This document shows, one piece after another, positions 18,369 through 26,927 of a stretch of 64,000 bases of DNA. The first letter of the stretch is position 1. The number at the start of each line of letters is the position of its first letter. This DNA is from RYN-230 sp963720645 (GTDB lineage: Bacteria; Actinomycetota; Actinomycetes; Streptosporangiales; Streptosporangiaceae): NCBI GenBank assembly GCA_963720645.1, contig CAVRFX010000026.1:1-64000 (forward strand), in the 5' to 3' direction. Under the pieces are notes generated by a model that saw nothing but the letters and a program-made list of their open reading frames with translations, made no database searches and had not been told where the DNA came from. The translations under genes and the position numbers were made by a program.

Positions 18369-18377
18369 ATGATCCCG

Positions 18378-18983
18378 TCAGCCACGAAGCTCGCCGAAAG
18401 GGATCCTGACGGGGAAGGGGTCCTTGAGGGTTAGCTCGTCCATGTGTGTGTAGGCCAGCTGATAGGTCCTGCTGGGCCAGTCAAGCCGGTACTCCTGGAT
18501 CATCTTCAGGTAGGGATCGCCTCCCAGGAACGCCAGCAGGTAAAGGGGTATCCCCTCGTAGGCGTATTCCGCGAGCTTGTCAACGGTGTCGGTGTAGCCC
18601 GAGGCTGGTGTGACGACCTCCGCGACCATGAGCGCGTCGCGTGCGAAGAGCTTGGCGTCCTTGTCCGTGCACCGGGACACCGAGATATCGGGGCGCCGGA
18701 AGGAAAGCGTGCCGTCGCTGCGCCTGCGTTTGGTGAAATGCACGGCGGCGCCGGTGGAGACCCGGGTGCACGGCTGGGCTGGCCGGGCTGCGTCCAGCCG
18801 GATGGCCAGCGTGCGGGTCACGTCAGCGTGTTCGGGCGTGCCGCTCGGGCAGAAGATGACGTTCCCGTCGATGACCTCGATCAGCTTGCGCACCCGATCG
18901 GGCAGGCCGTCGTATTGCGCTTCGGTGAGGGTCAGCGAGCCCGGGTCCGCTGCCCAGGGTGGCAGGGAGGTCATGGTGCTCAT
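18378..18983 (-). CDS. Uma2 family (putative restriction-endonuclease-like) protein
   Basis: 201 codons from ATG 18983; ATG 18974 is an alternative and an upstream in-frame extension to 19139 lacks homology. LTLTEAQYDGLPDRVRKLIEVIDGNVIFCPSGTPEHADVTRTLAIRL, then RRPDISVSR and LMVAEVVTPASGYTDTVDKLAEYAYEGIPLYLLAF match the Uma2/DUF820 fold. The PD-(D/E)xK-like positions are the D of RPDISV and the E of AEVV, with K in DTVDK. These proteins are abundant in actinomycetes and their role is unproven. Confidence 0.9.
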   Translation of the reverse strand: MSTMTSLPPWAADPGSLTLTEAQYDGLPDRVRKLIEVIDGNVIFCPSGTPEHADVTRTLAIRLDAARPAQPCTRVSTGAAVHFTKRRRSDGTLSFRRPDISVSRCTDKDAKLFARDALMVAEVVTPASGYTDTVDKLAEYAYEGIPLYLLAFLGGDPYLKMIQEYRLDWPSRTYQLAYTHMDELTLKDPFPVRIPFGELRG

Positions 18984-19426
18984 CCTACGGACGGATCGCC
19001 TGTCAACGGCCGGGGTGCCACTGCACCAGGCCTCCCCGTGGATGCGCCTGGCGCCGGTCGGCACGGCTGGCTTCAGCCAGGCCGGGATCTGCAACAGATG
19101 GGCACCGACCTTATGGCTGCGGTTCGAGACCCGGCGCATGAACCTGAGCGTCAGCCATCTTGCCGAGCCGATGTGGGCGCATCAGGTTCGCTGAGTCGCG
19201 TAGGCCTTATACCGGTGGATCTCCCTGCTGGTGGTGCGCGCGACGATGGTGACGGTCATGGCGGGCCGAGCCAGACTTGCTGGCCCGTTAGCAGCGCGGC
19301 CCGGTGGTGCGCCCTCACCAGGGCCGACTACTCGGGCACGCGCGTTGTGACATGCGTGCGCAATGGCGCGCCGCTGGCGGCAAGAATTGCTGGAGCCTGG
19401 GAGAAACCCGGGCATAGGCTGCCGCC
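18984..19426. other. intergenic region, no gene recognised
   Basis: Upstream regions of the divergent Uma2 and DinB genes. No recognisable coding or repeat feature. Confidence 0.45.
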
Positions 19427-19951
19427 GTGACCTGGATCGCACCCGACGTCGAGCGCTCGGAGGACTATCCGGAGCGCCGTAACGAGCCCGAGCGGGAGAT
19501 GCTCCGCGACTGGCTCGACTGGCACCGGGCCACCCTGCTGCGCAAATGCGCGGGCCTCGACGCCGCCCAGCTGGCTGCGCGCGCCGTGCCACCGTCGAGC
19601 CTCTCGCTGCTCGGGCTGGTCCGGCACATGAGCGACACCGAGCGCGGGTGGGTCAGGCAGACCTACCGGGGTGAGCAGGTGCCCGACCTGTACTACCGAT
19701 CCGATGCCCCGGACGCGGACTTCGAAGAGGCCGACCCGGCCGGCGCCGAGGAGGACTTCGAGCGCTACGCGACCGAGTGCCGGGCCGTCGATGCCGCGCT
19801 GGAGGGCGCGAGGCTGGACGACACCTTCACGTTCAGGGAGAAGACCATCTCGGTGCGGTGGATGTGGCAGCACCTCGTGGAGGAGTACGCGCGCCACAAC
19901 GGGCACGCCGACCTGCTCCGTGAGGCCATCGACGGCTCGGCCGGCTGCTGA
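19427..19951 (+). CDS. DinB/DUF664 family protein
   Basis: 174 codons from GTG 19427. LDWHRATLLRKCAGLDAAQLAARAVPPSSLSLLGLVRHMSDTERGWVRQTYRGEQVP and VRWMWQHLVEEYARHNGHADLLREAIDG match the four-helix DUF664 proteins. The three metal-ligand His residues are visible: H in LVRHMSD and the two in YARHNGHADL. Family knowledge: DinB-fold thiol (mycothiol)-dependent transferases of actinobacteria. Substrate unknown; monocistronic. Confidence 0.9.
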   Translation: MTWIAPDVERSEDYPERRNEPEREMLRDWLDWHRATLLRKCAGLDAAQLAARAVPPSSLSLLGLVRHMSDTERGWVRQTYRGEQVPDLYYRSDAPDADFEEADPAGAEEDFERYATECRAVDAALEGARLDDTFTFREKTISVRWMWQHLVEEYARHNGHADLLREAIDGSAGC

Positions 19952-20150
19952 GCCGGGCCCAGGGGTCAGAGGCCGGCCCTGGGTCAGGGGACCAGGCCCA
20001 CGTGGAGCAGGCCGGGCCCACTCCGCTGACCTGATGAGAAGACGGCCCACCCGGCCTGTTCGGCGGGGTACGGCTCGTCACGGCCCACTCGGCGTGCATG
20101 CCTGCGCCCGCACCCGCCCGCTCGCGATCCTGGCTTGCCCCCCAGCTATT

Positions 20151-20184
20151 CAGTGTTACTATGTACTGGTAGTCAACATTACTG
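20151..20184. promoter_or_regulatory. inverted repeat upstream of padR, probable autoregulatory operator
   Basis: CAGTGTTACTA (20151-20161), an 8-base spacer, then TAGTCAACATTACTG (20170-20184); the arms pair with one inserted base. It sits 25-58 bp before the PadR start in a local AT-rich patch that should contain the promoter. PadR proteins commonly bind such dyads over their own promoter. Confidence 0.6.
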
Positions 20185-20208
20185 AGTAGCTGAGGGAGGA
20201 GGTGTTCC

Positions 20209-20538
20209 ATGGGCAAGCAGGTGACGGAGATGCTCAAGGGAACGCTGGAGGGCATCGTCCTCGCGATCCTGTTGGGCCGGCCGGCGTACGGCTACGAGAT
20301 CACCGCGTGGCTGCGGGAGCAGGGCTTCTCCGACATCGCCGAAGGGACCGTCTACGCGCTGCTTATCAGGATCGAGCAGCGCGGCCTCGTCAACGTGGAA
20401 AAGGTCCCCTCCGAGAAGGGGCCACCGCGCAAGGTGTACACCCTCAACGCTCAGGGACAGGAACATCTCGAAGAATTCTGGCGGACCTGGAGCTTTCTCA
20501 CAGAGCGGCTCGAACAGCTCCGCGAAGGAGGCAGATAG
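20209..20538 (+). CDS. PadR family transcriptional regulator
   Basis: 109 codons with strong ribosome site GAGGGAGGAGG. LKGTLEGIVLAILLGRPAYGYEITAWLREQGFSDIAEGTVYALLIRIEQRGLVNVEKVPSEKGPPRKVYTLNAQGQEHLEEFWRTW is a complete PadR winged helix with the GTVYxxLxRLExxGLV wing and the PPRKxYxLT hairpin. First gene of a four-gene operon with a DUF1048 protein and a DrrAB-type exporter, which it most likely represses until a drug-like ligand binds. Confidence 0.95.
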   Translation: MGKQVTEMLKGTLEGIVLAILLGRPAYGYEITAWLREQGFSDIAEGTVYALLIRIEQRGLVNVEKVPSEKGPPRKVYTLNAQGQEHLEEFWRTWSFLTERLEQLREGGR

Positions 20539-20540
20539 AC

Positions 20541-20930
20541 ATGGCCACAAGGTGGACCAAGCTTCTCGAAAAGGTCTACGGCCCGGTCGAGCAGAAGAGG
20601 CGCTACCGGCAGTACAAGGCGCGCGTGGAACGGCTTCCCGCGGGTTACCGAACGGCGGTCGATGCGCTGCAGCGGTACTCGTATTACTTCGGGCACGGGA
20701 CGGCAGACGGCGGGCTGTCGATGCTGGAGGACCTGGCCGATCTCTTCGAGCAGAGCGCGGCGAGCGGCACCCCGATCCGCGAGATCGTCGGGGAGGACCC
20801 CGTGGAGTTCGCCGACGCGTTTCTGCGGAACTACCCGGAGGGTCAGTGGATCGTCCGGGAGCGGGATCGGCTGACCAGCGCCATCGAGCGCGCCGCCGGG
20901 GAAGGCACCGGAAACGAAGGGGCATCCTGA
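20541..20930 (+). CDS. DUF1048 domain-containing protein
   Basis: 129 codons from ATG 20541, two bases after the padR stop, with GAAGGAGG upstream. WTKLLEKVYGPVEQKRRYRQYKARVERLPAGYRTAVDALQRYSYYFG and LADLFEQSAASGTPIREIVGEDPVEFADAFLRNYPEGQW are close to the DUF1048 consensus. Members nearly always travel with PadR regulators and ABC exporters, as here; their molecular role is not known. The stop overlaps the ATPase start (TGATG). Confidence 0.92.
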   Translation: MATRWTKLLEKVYGPVEQKRRYRQYKARVERLPAGYRTAVDALQRYSYYFGHGTADGGLSMLEDLADLFEQSAASGTPIREIVGEDPVEFADAFLRNYPEGQWIVRERDRLTSAIERAAGEGTGNEGAS

Positions 20931-21745
20931 TGACAACCCAGCCGGTCCAGGCGATCCGCGTGCAGGGTCTTGAGAAGTCGTACCCGAAGCTGCGCGTGCT
21001 GCGCGGCGTGGACTTCGACGTGGCGCGGGGCAGCATCTTTGCCCTGCTCGGCTCCAACGGCGCAGGCAAGACCACGGTCGTGAAAATCCTGTCCACGCTG
21101 CTCAAGCCCGACGCGGGGACGGTCATCGTGGATGGCTTCGACGTCGCCACGCAGCCGGCGAACGTGCGGGAGTCCATCAGCCTCACCGGGCAGTTCGCGG
21201 CCGTGGACGAAACCCTTACCGGGCGAGAGAACCTGGTGCTGATAGCCCGGCTGCGGCACCTGAAGGGCGCCGGCCAGATCGCGGATGACCTGCTGGCCCG
21301 CTTCCAGCTCACCGACGCGGCGGAGCGACGGGTGTCGACGTATTCCGGAGGCATGCGCCGCCGCCTGGACATCGCCATGAGCCTCATCGGGAATCCGCCG
21401 GTGATCTTCCTGGACGAACCGACCAGCGGGCTCGACCCTCAATCTCGCGTCGAGGTGTGGAACAGCGTCAAAGAGCTCGCCAGGCAGGGCACGACGGTGC
21501 TGCTCACCACACAGTATCTGGATGAGGCTGAACAGCTCGCCGACCGGATCGCGATCCTCCACGGCGGACGGATCATCGCCAACGGCACCCTCGCCGAACT
21601 GAAGCAGCTCCTCCCGCCCGCCACAGTCGAGTACGTCGAGAAACAGCCGACCCTGGAGGAAATCTTCCTCGCCATCATCGGCAACGACGGCACGGGCAAC
21701 GACGGCACGGGCAGCGCGGCCGGCAACAACGGCACGGATAACTAA
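20930..21745 (+). CDS. ABC transporter ATP-binding protein, DrrA-like
   Basis: 271 codons. Walker A GSNGAGKT (residues 41-48), Q-loop SLTGQFAAVDETLTG, signature YSGGMRRRLDIA, Walker B VIFLDEPTSGLDP and H-switch TTQYLDEAE (Gln instead of the usual His, as in DrrA proteins). It overlaps the DUF1048 stop by one base and is followed after nine bases by its permease. The C-terminus ends in an unusual Gly/Asn/Asp/Thr-rich tail (GNDGTG repeated) after residue 250. Predicted to power daunorubicin-type multidrug export under PadR control. Confidence 0.95.
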   Translation: MTTQPVQAIRVQGLEKSYPKLRVLRGVDFDVARGSIFALLGSNGAGKTTVVKILSTLLKPDAGTVIVDGFDVATQPANVRESISLTGQFAAVDETLTGRENLVLIARLRHLKGAGQIADDLLARFQLTDAAERRVSTYSGGMRRRLDIAMSLIGNPPVIFLDEPTSGLDPQSRVEVWNSVKELARQGTTVLLTTQYLDEAEQLADRIAILHGGRIIANGTLAELKQLLPPATVEYVEKQPTLEEIFLAIIGNDGTGNDGTGSAAGNNGTDN

Positions 21746-21754
21746 GGAACCACG

Positions 21755-22516
21755 ATGACCACGCACTTCTTCGGCGACACCGCCGTCCTGCTGGGCCGGT
21801 CCCTGCGCCACATCACGCGCAGCATGGACACCATCATCACGACCACGATCATGCCGATCGCCTTCATGCTGCTGTTCGTCTACGTGTTCGGCGGCGCGAT
21901 CCACTCAGGATCGGTTTCGTATGTGAACTACCTGCTACCCGGCATCCTGCTCATCACGATCGCTTCGGGCATCTCCTACACCGCATTCCGGCTCTTCCTG
22001 GACATGAAGAGCGGCATCTTCGAGCGATTCCAGTCCATGCCGATCGCGCGGTCGTCCGTGCTGTGGGCGCACGTGCTGACCTCGCTGGTCGCCAATCTGA
22101 TCTCGCTCGTGGTCGTGGTGCTCGTCGCCCTCCTCATGGGATTCCGCTCACCGGCGGGAGTACTGGCCTGGCTCGCGGTCGCCGGCATCCTGATCCTCTT
22201 CATCCTGGCGTTGACGTGGCTGGCAGTAATCCCCGGTCTCTCCGCGAAAACCGCAGACGGCGCGAGCGCGTTCGCCTACCCGATCATCTTCCTGCCGTTC
22301 ATCAGCTCGGCATTCGTGCCCACCCGCACCATGCCCGGCCCGGTGCGCGCCTTCGCCGAGAACCAGCCCGTGACATCCATCGTCAACACGATCCGCGACC
22401 TGTTCACGCAACAGCCAGTCAGCACCGGCATCTGGACCGCGCTCGCCTGGTGCCTCGGCATCCTCATCGTCGCGTACGCCCTGGCCATGGCCACCTACCA
22501 CCGCAAGATCGCCTGA
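21755..22516 (+). CDS. ABC-2 permease, DrrB-like
   Basis: 253 codons, RBS AAGGAA. Six predicted membrane helices: TIMPIAFMLLFVYVFGGAI, YLLPGILLITIASGISYTAF, the cytoplasmic MKSGIFERFQSMPIARSSVLWAHVL coupling segment, LISLVVVVLVALLMGF, LAVAGILILFILALTWLAVIPGL, IIFLPFISSAFVPT and a final LAWCLGILIVAYALAMATY. The FxRFxSMPI motif is typical of DrrB permeases. Last gene of the PadR operon. Confidence 0.95.
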   Translation: MTTHFFGDTAVLLGRSLRHITRSMDTIITTTIMPIAFMLLFVYVFGGAIHSGSVSYVNYLLPGILLITIASGISYTAFRLFLDMKSGIFERFQSMPIARSSVLWAHVLTSLVANLISLVVVVLVALLMGFRSPAGVLAWLAVAGILILFILALTWLAVIPGLSAKTADGASAFAYPIIFLPFISSAFVPTRTMPGPVRAFAENQPVTSIVNTIRDLFTQQPVSTGIWTALAWCLGILIVAYALAMATYHRKIA

Positions 22517-22608
22517 GGATGCGTCTCCCTCTCCTTTAGCCACCGCGATGAGTTCCGGGGGGCTCCGCCGTCGGAAGAGGCAACGGACCAACTCGAAAGA
22601 CGGGCACC

Positions 22609-23187
22609 ATGGCGGATTCTGAGATCACTCCCCCGGCGGCGTCACCAGCGGTGAGCAATGTGAACCAAGACGATGAGTCGCGCATGCTCCTGGGCTTCCT
22701 GCAGTACCAGCGCGACGCGGTGCTGAAGATCGTCGGGGGGCTGCCTGAAGATGCCTGGCAGGTGCCGGTCGTGTCCTCCGGCTGGACGGTGGCCGGGATG
22801 CTCAGGCATCTCGGCGGCGTTGAGCACCACTGGCTCCAGCATGTGACCACGGGCGTCATGGAAGAACCCCCGGCGGGCGAGGAAGCGGGAGAGGAGGAAG
22901 AAAGCTCCTACGAGCCCGAGGCCGCTTTCACCTGCGACTGGCCCAGCGCCGACCTCATCGCCAACTACCGCGACGAGTGCCGCCGATCCGACGAGGTCCT
23001 CGCCGTCACCCCGTTGTCCGCGGCCCCGCGCGGGCTCGGCTTTCACCATGACCCGGAGTACACCAGGCAGATCACGAACGTCCGCTGGATCGTCCTGCAC
23101 GTGATCGAGGAGACCGCCGCGCACTCCGGCCACCTGGAGATCGCACGCGAACTGCTCGACGGGAAAACCAGGCTCGGCGGACGCTGA
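22609..23187 (+). CDS. DinB/DUF664 family protein
   Basis: 192 codons. LLGFLQYQRDAVLKIVGGLPEDAWQVPVVSSGWTVAGMLRHLGGVEHHWLQHVTTG and NVRWIVLHVIEETAAHSGHLEIARELLDG show the DUF664 four-helix fold with metal His residues in LRHLGGVEHHW and AHSGHLE. A Glu-rich insert (about 88-103) is unusual. It lies 93 bp after the ABC permease, so it may or may not be in the same transcript. Likely a mycothiol-dependent detoxification enzyme. Confidence 0.9.
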   Translation: MADSEITPPAASPAVSNVNQDDESRMLLGFLQYQRDAVLKIVGGLPEDAWQVPVVSSGWTVAGMLRHLGGVEHHWLQHVTTGVMEEPPAGEEAGEEEESSYEPEAAFTCDWPSADLIANYRDECRRSDEVLAVTPLSAAPRGLGFHHDPEYTRQITNVRWIVLHVIEETAAHSGHLEIARELLDGKTRLGGR

Positions 23188-23227
23188 TCCGGCCAGCCGC
23201 CCGGGCTGCGGCGCCTCGTTCGCGACG

Positions 23228-24727
23228 TCAGGCGGCCCGTCCCGGCGCACGGGGCAGCTCGTCCAGCTCGGGCGCCCCGGCCCGCTCCGGCGCAGCGCCG
23301 CGGATGGCGGTGGTGACGGCAGCAGCTCCGAGGATGCCCGCTGGGGGCAGCAAGATGAGGGCCGGGAGCTGGTAGCGCCACGAGAATTCATACGCGTCCG
23401 ATGCGAGCAGCAGGATGATGGCCGTCGCCGTGGTGAGCAGGCAGGCCGTGGCCATGGCCGTGTGCTCCCGCCCGGGGAAGCCCAGCATGCAGCTCCCAGC
23501 CAGGCCCGCCAGCACGGCCACCGCCAGCAGGGGTCCCGGCGTGTACCCGCCGTGAAGCTGGTAATCGCGGAGCGCTGCGGCCAGCGGCCGGATGACCGAT
23601 GGCGGGCCGCCGCCGGGCCTGATCGAGGCGACATAGCGCAAGGTGATCAAAGGGGGATAGGTGGGATACGTGGTCTGGAATTGCCAGCGGCTGATCGGCA
23701 TATCCCCGGGAGCAGTGTTCCTGGTGAGGGCGAACAGTTTGATGAAATCGCGGTGGATGGCGCTGGCCACGGCCATCGGCTGCTGCCTGACGACCGCGAG
23801 CTCGAAACGGCCCGCCATGGCCTGGATCGTCATGCCCGGGGGCGGCTGGTAGCTCAGCAGCGGGCCCGCGGGGTTGCCGACCAGGCCATCGATGCCCATT
23901 GCCGCCACCACCTGCGGTGATGGGCACAGGCTTCGCTCGTCCGCTGGCAGCCTGAGGGTAGCGCAGTCGGCCACCGCGGCCGCGCGCCCGTAGAAGGCGT
24001 ACGAATTCCGCTGGGTAAAGGTGAAATGGCCCGACACCGCGAACTGGACCATCACGTACATCAGCACCGGGATCGTGAAGCCGGCCGTGAACAGCGCGCC
24101 TTCGGCCAGCCGCCGCCGCCGTATTGCGCGGACCAGCAGCAGGGCCAGCGCGGGGACGATCAGGATTTCACCGACCTGCCGGACATCAGCGGCCACCCCC
24201 AGGGCCAGGCCAGCCAGGCCCACCTGCCAGGCACCCGGGTTGCGGCGCCATAGCAGCAGCGCGAGACCCGCCACGATGAGCGCCTCGAACAGCACATCCG
24301 GCATGATCGTCTGCTCGGCCTGCAGCTGATAGCCGTCCAGCAGCACGGGCGTGGTGGCGAGCGCGGCCGCCCAGCGCCACATGCCGCGGCGGAGCAGGAC
24401 GGAATAGAGCACCAGCGCCATGCCCAGGCCCAGGATGTGCTGGGCCGCCGCGACCGCAGCCAGCCCGCCAGCGTGCTGCAACGGCCACAGCAAGACCAGG
24501 TAACCAAGAGGATCCAGGCTTGAGTCGCCGTGCAGGTAGCGGTACGAGTCGATGTAGACCAGCGCCGGGCTGTAGGCGACCTGAGCCAGGATCCGCAGCG
24601 ACAGCCCGGCGCAGAACACGAGCGCGAACAGCCAGTGCCGGCGGACGGGCGGGCGGGCCGCCACGAGCAAGCCATGCCACCTGCTCGCGCCGTCCGTGAA
24701 CCCCTTCCAGCGCGCATGCCCACGCAT
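23228..24727 (-). CDS. polytopic membrane protein, GT-C/ArnT-like
   Basis: 499 codons from ATG 24727, chosen because GGGAG lies upstream and the longer frame to 24871 has no membrane or family character. About ten or more hydrophobic segments start with RRHWLFALVFCAGLSLRILAQVAYSPALVYIDSYRYL; the D in YIDSYRY sits in the first extracytoplasmic loop where GT-C enzymes carry their catalytic Asp. Further blocks: GWQVGLAGLALGVAADVRQVGEILIVPALALLLV and a large loop before the last helices. Probably a lipid-linked sugar transferase or related membrane protein. No operon partner. Confidence 0.7.
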   Translation of the reverse strand: MRGHARWKGFTDGASRWHGLLVAARPPVRRHWLFALVFCAGLSLRILAQVAYSPALVYIDSYRYLHGDSSLDPLGYLVLLWPLQHAGGLAAVAAAQHILGLGMALVLYSVLLRRGMWRWAAALATTPVLLDGYQLQAEQTIMPDVLFEALIVAGLALLLWRRNPGAWQVGLAGLALGVAADVRQVGEILIVPALALLLVRAIRRRRLAEGALFTAGFTIPVLMYVMVQFAVSGHFTFTQRNSYAFYGRAAAVADCATLRLPADERSLCPSPQVVAAMGIDGLVGNPAGPLLSYQPPPGMTIQAMAGRFELAVVRQQPMAVASAIHRDFIKLFALTRNTAPGDMPISRWQFQTTYPTYPPLITLRYVASIRPGGGPPSVIRPLAAALRDYQLHGGYTPGPLLAVAVLAGLAGSCMLGFPGREHTAMATACLLTTATAIILLLASDAYEFSWRYQLPALILLPPAGILGAAAVTTAIRGAAPERAGAPELDELPRAPGRAA

Positions 24728-25008
24728 GCTGTTGTCTCCCTTCCGGGAATCCTCATCCCGGGGATAGCTGCTCAGCGGATGCCAGGAATGGGCGGAGTGT
24801 CCGCTCAGACGCCGGCCAGGTGGAGAGCCTGAACGTCGCTCAACAGGCCATCCCGCGGGTGATCCCGGCACGCAGATCGTAGGAGCCCGCCCCCCTAGGC
24901 GGGAGCCCGCTCCGATCCCGTCACCGAACCGTCATACCTCGGGCCAGCTGGCCGGCCATCCACCGGTGGACGGCGATGCGGCGCTGCTTCTTCCGACCGC
25001 ACGAGGGG

Positions 25009-25110
25009 TCAGGCCAGGGCGAGCACGATCGCGATCAGCGCGATGAGGGCGATCAGCATGTAGGCCGGGTAGGCGTCCAGCCGACCCGACTGCAGCCGCT
25101 TAGCGCACGC
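25009..25110 (-). pseudogene. possible C-terminal remnant of a NuoL/HyfB-like membrane subunit
   Basis: The minus strand reads AKRLQSGRLDAYPAYMLIALIALIAIVLALA before a stop at 25009. The RLQSGxLxxYxxYML pattern is typical of the extreme C-terminus of proton-pumping antiporter-like subunits, and nothing upstream continues it. Only about 31 residues, so this is a tentative reading; it could instead be a tiny membrane peptide. Confidence 0.3.
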
Positions 25111-25223
25111 GGGCGGCCCGGGCGTCAATCACCCGGGACGGGTGACGTGGGGTTCGCCAGGTCAGGCAACGCTGGCCGGGGGCAGGTGCCACAAGGTCGG
25201 GCCACGCTTGCCGGGGGGGCAGG

Positions 25224-25949
25224 ATGCCAGAAGGACTGGACCCGATCGAGACCGGCAAGAAACTCCACGAGCACGGCGAGGAGCCCGACGAGCAGGCCAC
25301 CGGGAACGGCGATCACGGTGGGGCCGACAGCCGTCATTCCCGGATCATCCAGATCGCTGAGGCCGTCCTGCTCTCGATCGTCACCATCACCGCGGCCTGG
25401 GCGGGCTACTCGGCGGCGAGGTGGGGCACGGCCTCGCGGGTGGATATCGCCCGGTCTTCCACGCTGCGCAACCTGGCCACCCGCGACGACCTGCTGGCCA
25501 TCTCGCTGCGCAACTTCGACTCCTCGACGTTCAACGCGTGGTTCACCGCCTACACCCTGAATAGCCCGCAGAAGGAAGCGGTCGCGGTACGCCGTTTCCG
25601 GCCGCCGTTCCGGGTCGCGTTCAACGCGTGGCTGGCGACCAACCCGCTGCACAATCCGCATGCCCCGCCGGGCCCGACGTACATGCCCCAGTACAAGCTG
25701 CCCGCCCAGGCCCGCGCGAACGCACTCGACAGCCAGGCCAACGCGAAGTTCGACCAGGGCACGGAGGACGGGGTTACCGGCGACAACTTCGTCCAGATCA
25801 CGGTGTTCCTGGCCGCGGTGCTGTTCCTGGTGGGCATCGGCAGCTCGTTCAGGCTGCACGGCGTGCGGTACGCCCTGATCACCTTCGGGTCCATCTTGCT
25901 GATCTTTGCGGTCGTGCTGATCCTGCGGCAGCCGGGCCTGCCGAGCTGA
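25224..25949 (+). CDS. hypothetical membrane protein (three helices)
   Basis: 241 codons. A charged N-terminus (1-40) is followed by helix 1 (IAEAVLLSIVTITAAWAGYSA), a ~130-residue extracytoplasmic or cytoplasmic domain rich in Asn/Ala (RWGTASRVDIARSSTLRNLATRDDLLAISLRNFDSSTFNAWF), then two closing helices (ITVFLAAVLFLVGIGSSF and YALITFGSILLIFAVVLIL). The arrangement resembles DUF4337-type proteins, but I cannot confirm it. Single gene; function unknown. Confidence 0.75.
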   Translation: MPEGLDPIETGKKLHEHGEEPDEQATGNGDHGGADSRHSRIIQIAEAVLLSIVTITAAWAGYSAARWGTASRVDIARSSTLRNLATRDDLLAISLRNFDSSTFNAWFTAYTLNSPQKEAVAVRRFRPPFRVAFNAWLATNPLHNPHAPPGPTYMPQYKLPAQARANALDSQANAKFDQGTEDGVTGDNFVQITVFLAAVLFLVGIGSSFRLHGVRYALITFGSILLIFAVVLILRQPGLPS

Positions 25950-25953
25950 GCCC

Positions 25954-26835
25954 TCACCAGACCGCGGGCCAGGAGGCCGCTTCCCGCCGGGCGGCCTGCG
26001 TGAGCAGCGACGAGACGACCCGCTGGTGCGCGGGTTCGGCTCTGCCCCAGATCGCCCGGGCCAGGCAATTGCGCTGCTGCACGAACGTGGCGAACAGCAG
26101 CCCGCTGCGTTCCCGCTTGAACAGCAGCTCGCCCGGCATCCCGAGGCGTCGCCAGGCCGAGAGCAGGACGAAATCGGGGGCCGCACGCCGGATCCGCCAG
26201 CCCAGGACGCGGCGGCGCGACCCGGGCCATCCGAGTCTGAGGCCGAGCAGGCACCATCCGCGCAGCAGCCGGGCCCGGACCCTGAGCGGGGCTCCTTCCA
26301 GGACCGCCCGGGCCCACTGCTCGCCCGACCCCTGCTGTCCCGGGCCGGCGGCGACGAAGAAGGCGTCCTCGTAGTCGATCCGCGGCAGCGTGCTGAGCGC
26401 CCGCGCCGCGGGCGGCACGGCGATCTGGCGGGCCCGGGCCGGCGGACCAGCGGCGCCAGCCTGCCACCGCTTCCCCAGGTCCCGGATCATCCTCGGGTAG
26501 ACGATCAGTTTCCGAAACGGTCTTATCGCGGCCAGGTAGCCGGCACCGAGCACACCGTTCGGCTTGACGAGCACGGCGAGCTGGCCGCGGTAGCCCCCCG
26601 GGCCGTCCGGGACCCAGCCGAGGTGCATCACCGCATGCACGGTCCGGTTGGCGATCTCCGCGGCGAACTCATCGCCGAGCAGGTACAGCGGGGTAAACGG
26701 CAGCGCGGCGAGCCGCGGGAAGTCCTCCCGCAGGCCGGCCGCCGGAAGGGCCCACACGTCCTCCACCCGGAAATCAGGGGTGAGCTCGTGAATCCGCCAG
26801 GGCCTGGAATTGTGCTCGTGATCGGGAAGCCGCAT
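25954..26835 (-). CDS. DUF2867-like hypothetical protein
   Basis: 293 codons from ATG 26835 (MRLPDHEHN), with AAGGA ten bases upstream. An in-frame ATG at 26850 lies inside the operator and is less likely. RPWRIHELTPDFRVEDVWALPAAGLREDFPRLAAL is characteristic of DUF2867-type proteins, and LLFKRERSGLLFATFVQQRNCLARAIWGRAEPAHQRVVSSLL continues in the same style. No catalytic residues known. Its promoter region carries the perfect palindrome at 26846-26873 shared with a divergent TetR gene, so it is very probably repressed by that TetR. Confidence 0.7.
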   Translation of the reverse strand: MRLPDHEHNSRPWRIHELTPDFRVEDVWALPAAGLREDFPRLAALPFTPLYLLGDEFAAEIANRTVHAVMHLGWVPDGPGGYRGQLAVLVKPNGVLGAGYLAAIRPFRKLIVYPRMIRDLGKRWQAGAAGPPARARQIAVPPAARALSTLPRIDYEDAFFVAAGPGQQGSGEQWARAVLEGAPLRVRARLLRGWCLLGLRLGWPGSRRRVLGWRIRRAAPDFVLLSAWRRLGMPGELLFKRERSGLLFATFVQQRNCLARAIWGRAEPAHQRVVSSLLTQAARREAASWPAVW

Positions 26836-26845
26836 GAGGGGATCC

Positions 26846-26873
26846 TTCATCCATACACTACTGTATGGATGAA
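26846..26873. promoter_or_regulatory. perfect TetR-type operator between divergent genes
   Basis: TTCATCCATACA, four-base spacer CTAC, TGTATGGATGAA: 12-base arms with no mismatch. It lies 11-38 bp before the DUF2867-like start and 55-82 bp before the TetR start. Confidence 0.85.
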
Positions 26874-26927
26874 CAATAACACTGATGCCGGCCACGCCAA
26901 TGCCGGCCCCGGAGCGGAGGACAGGTA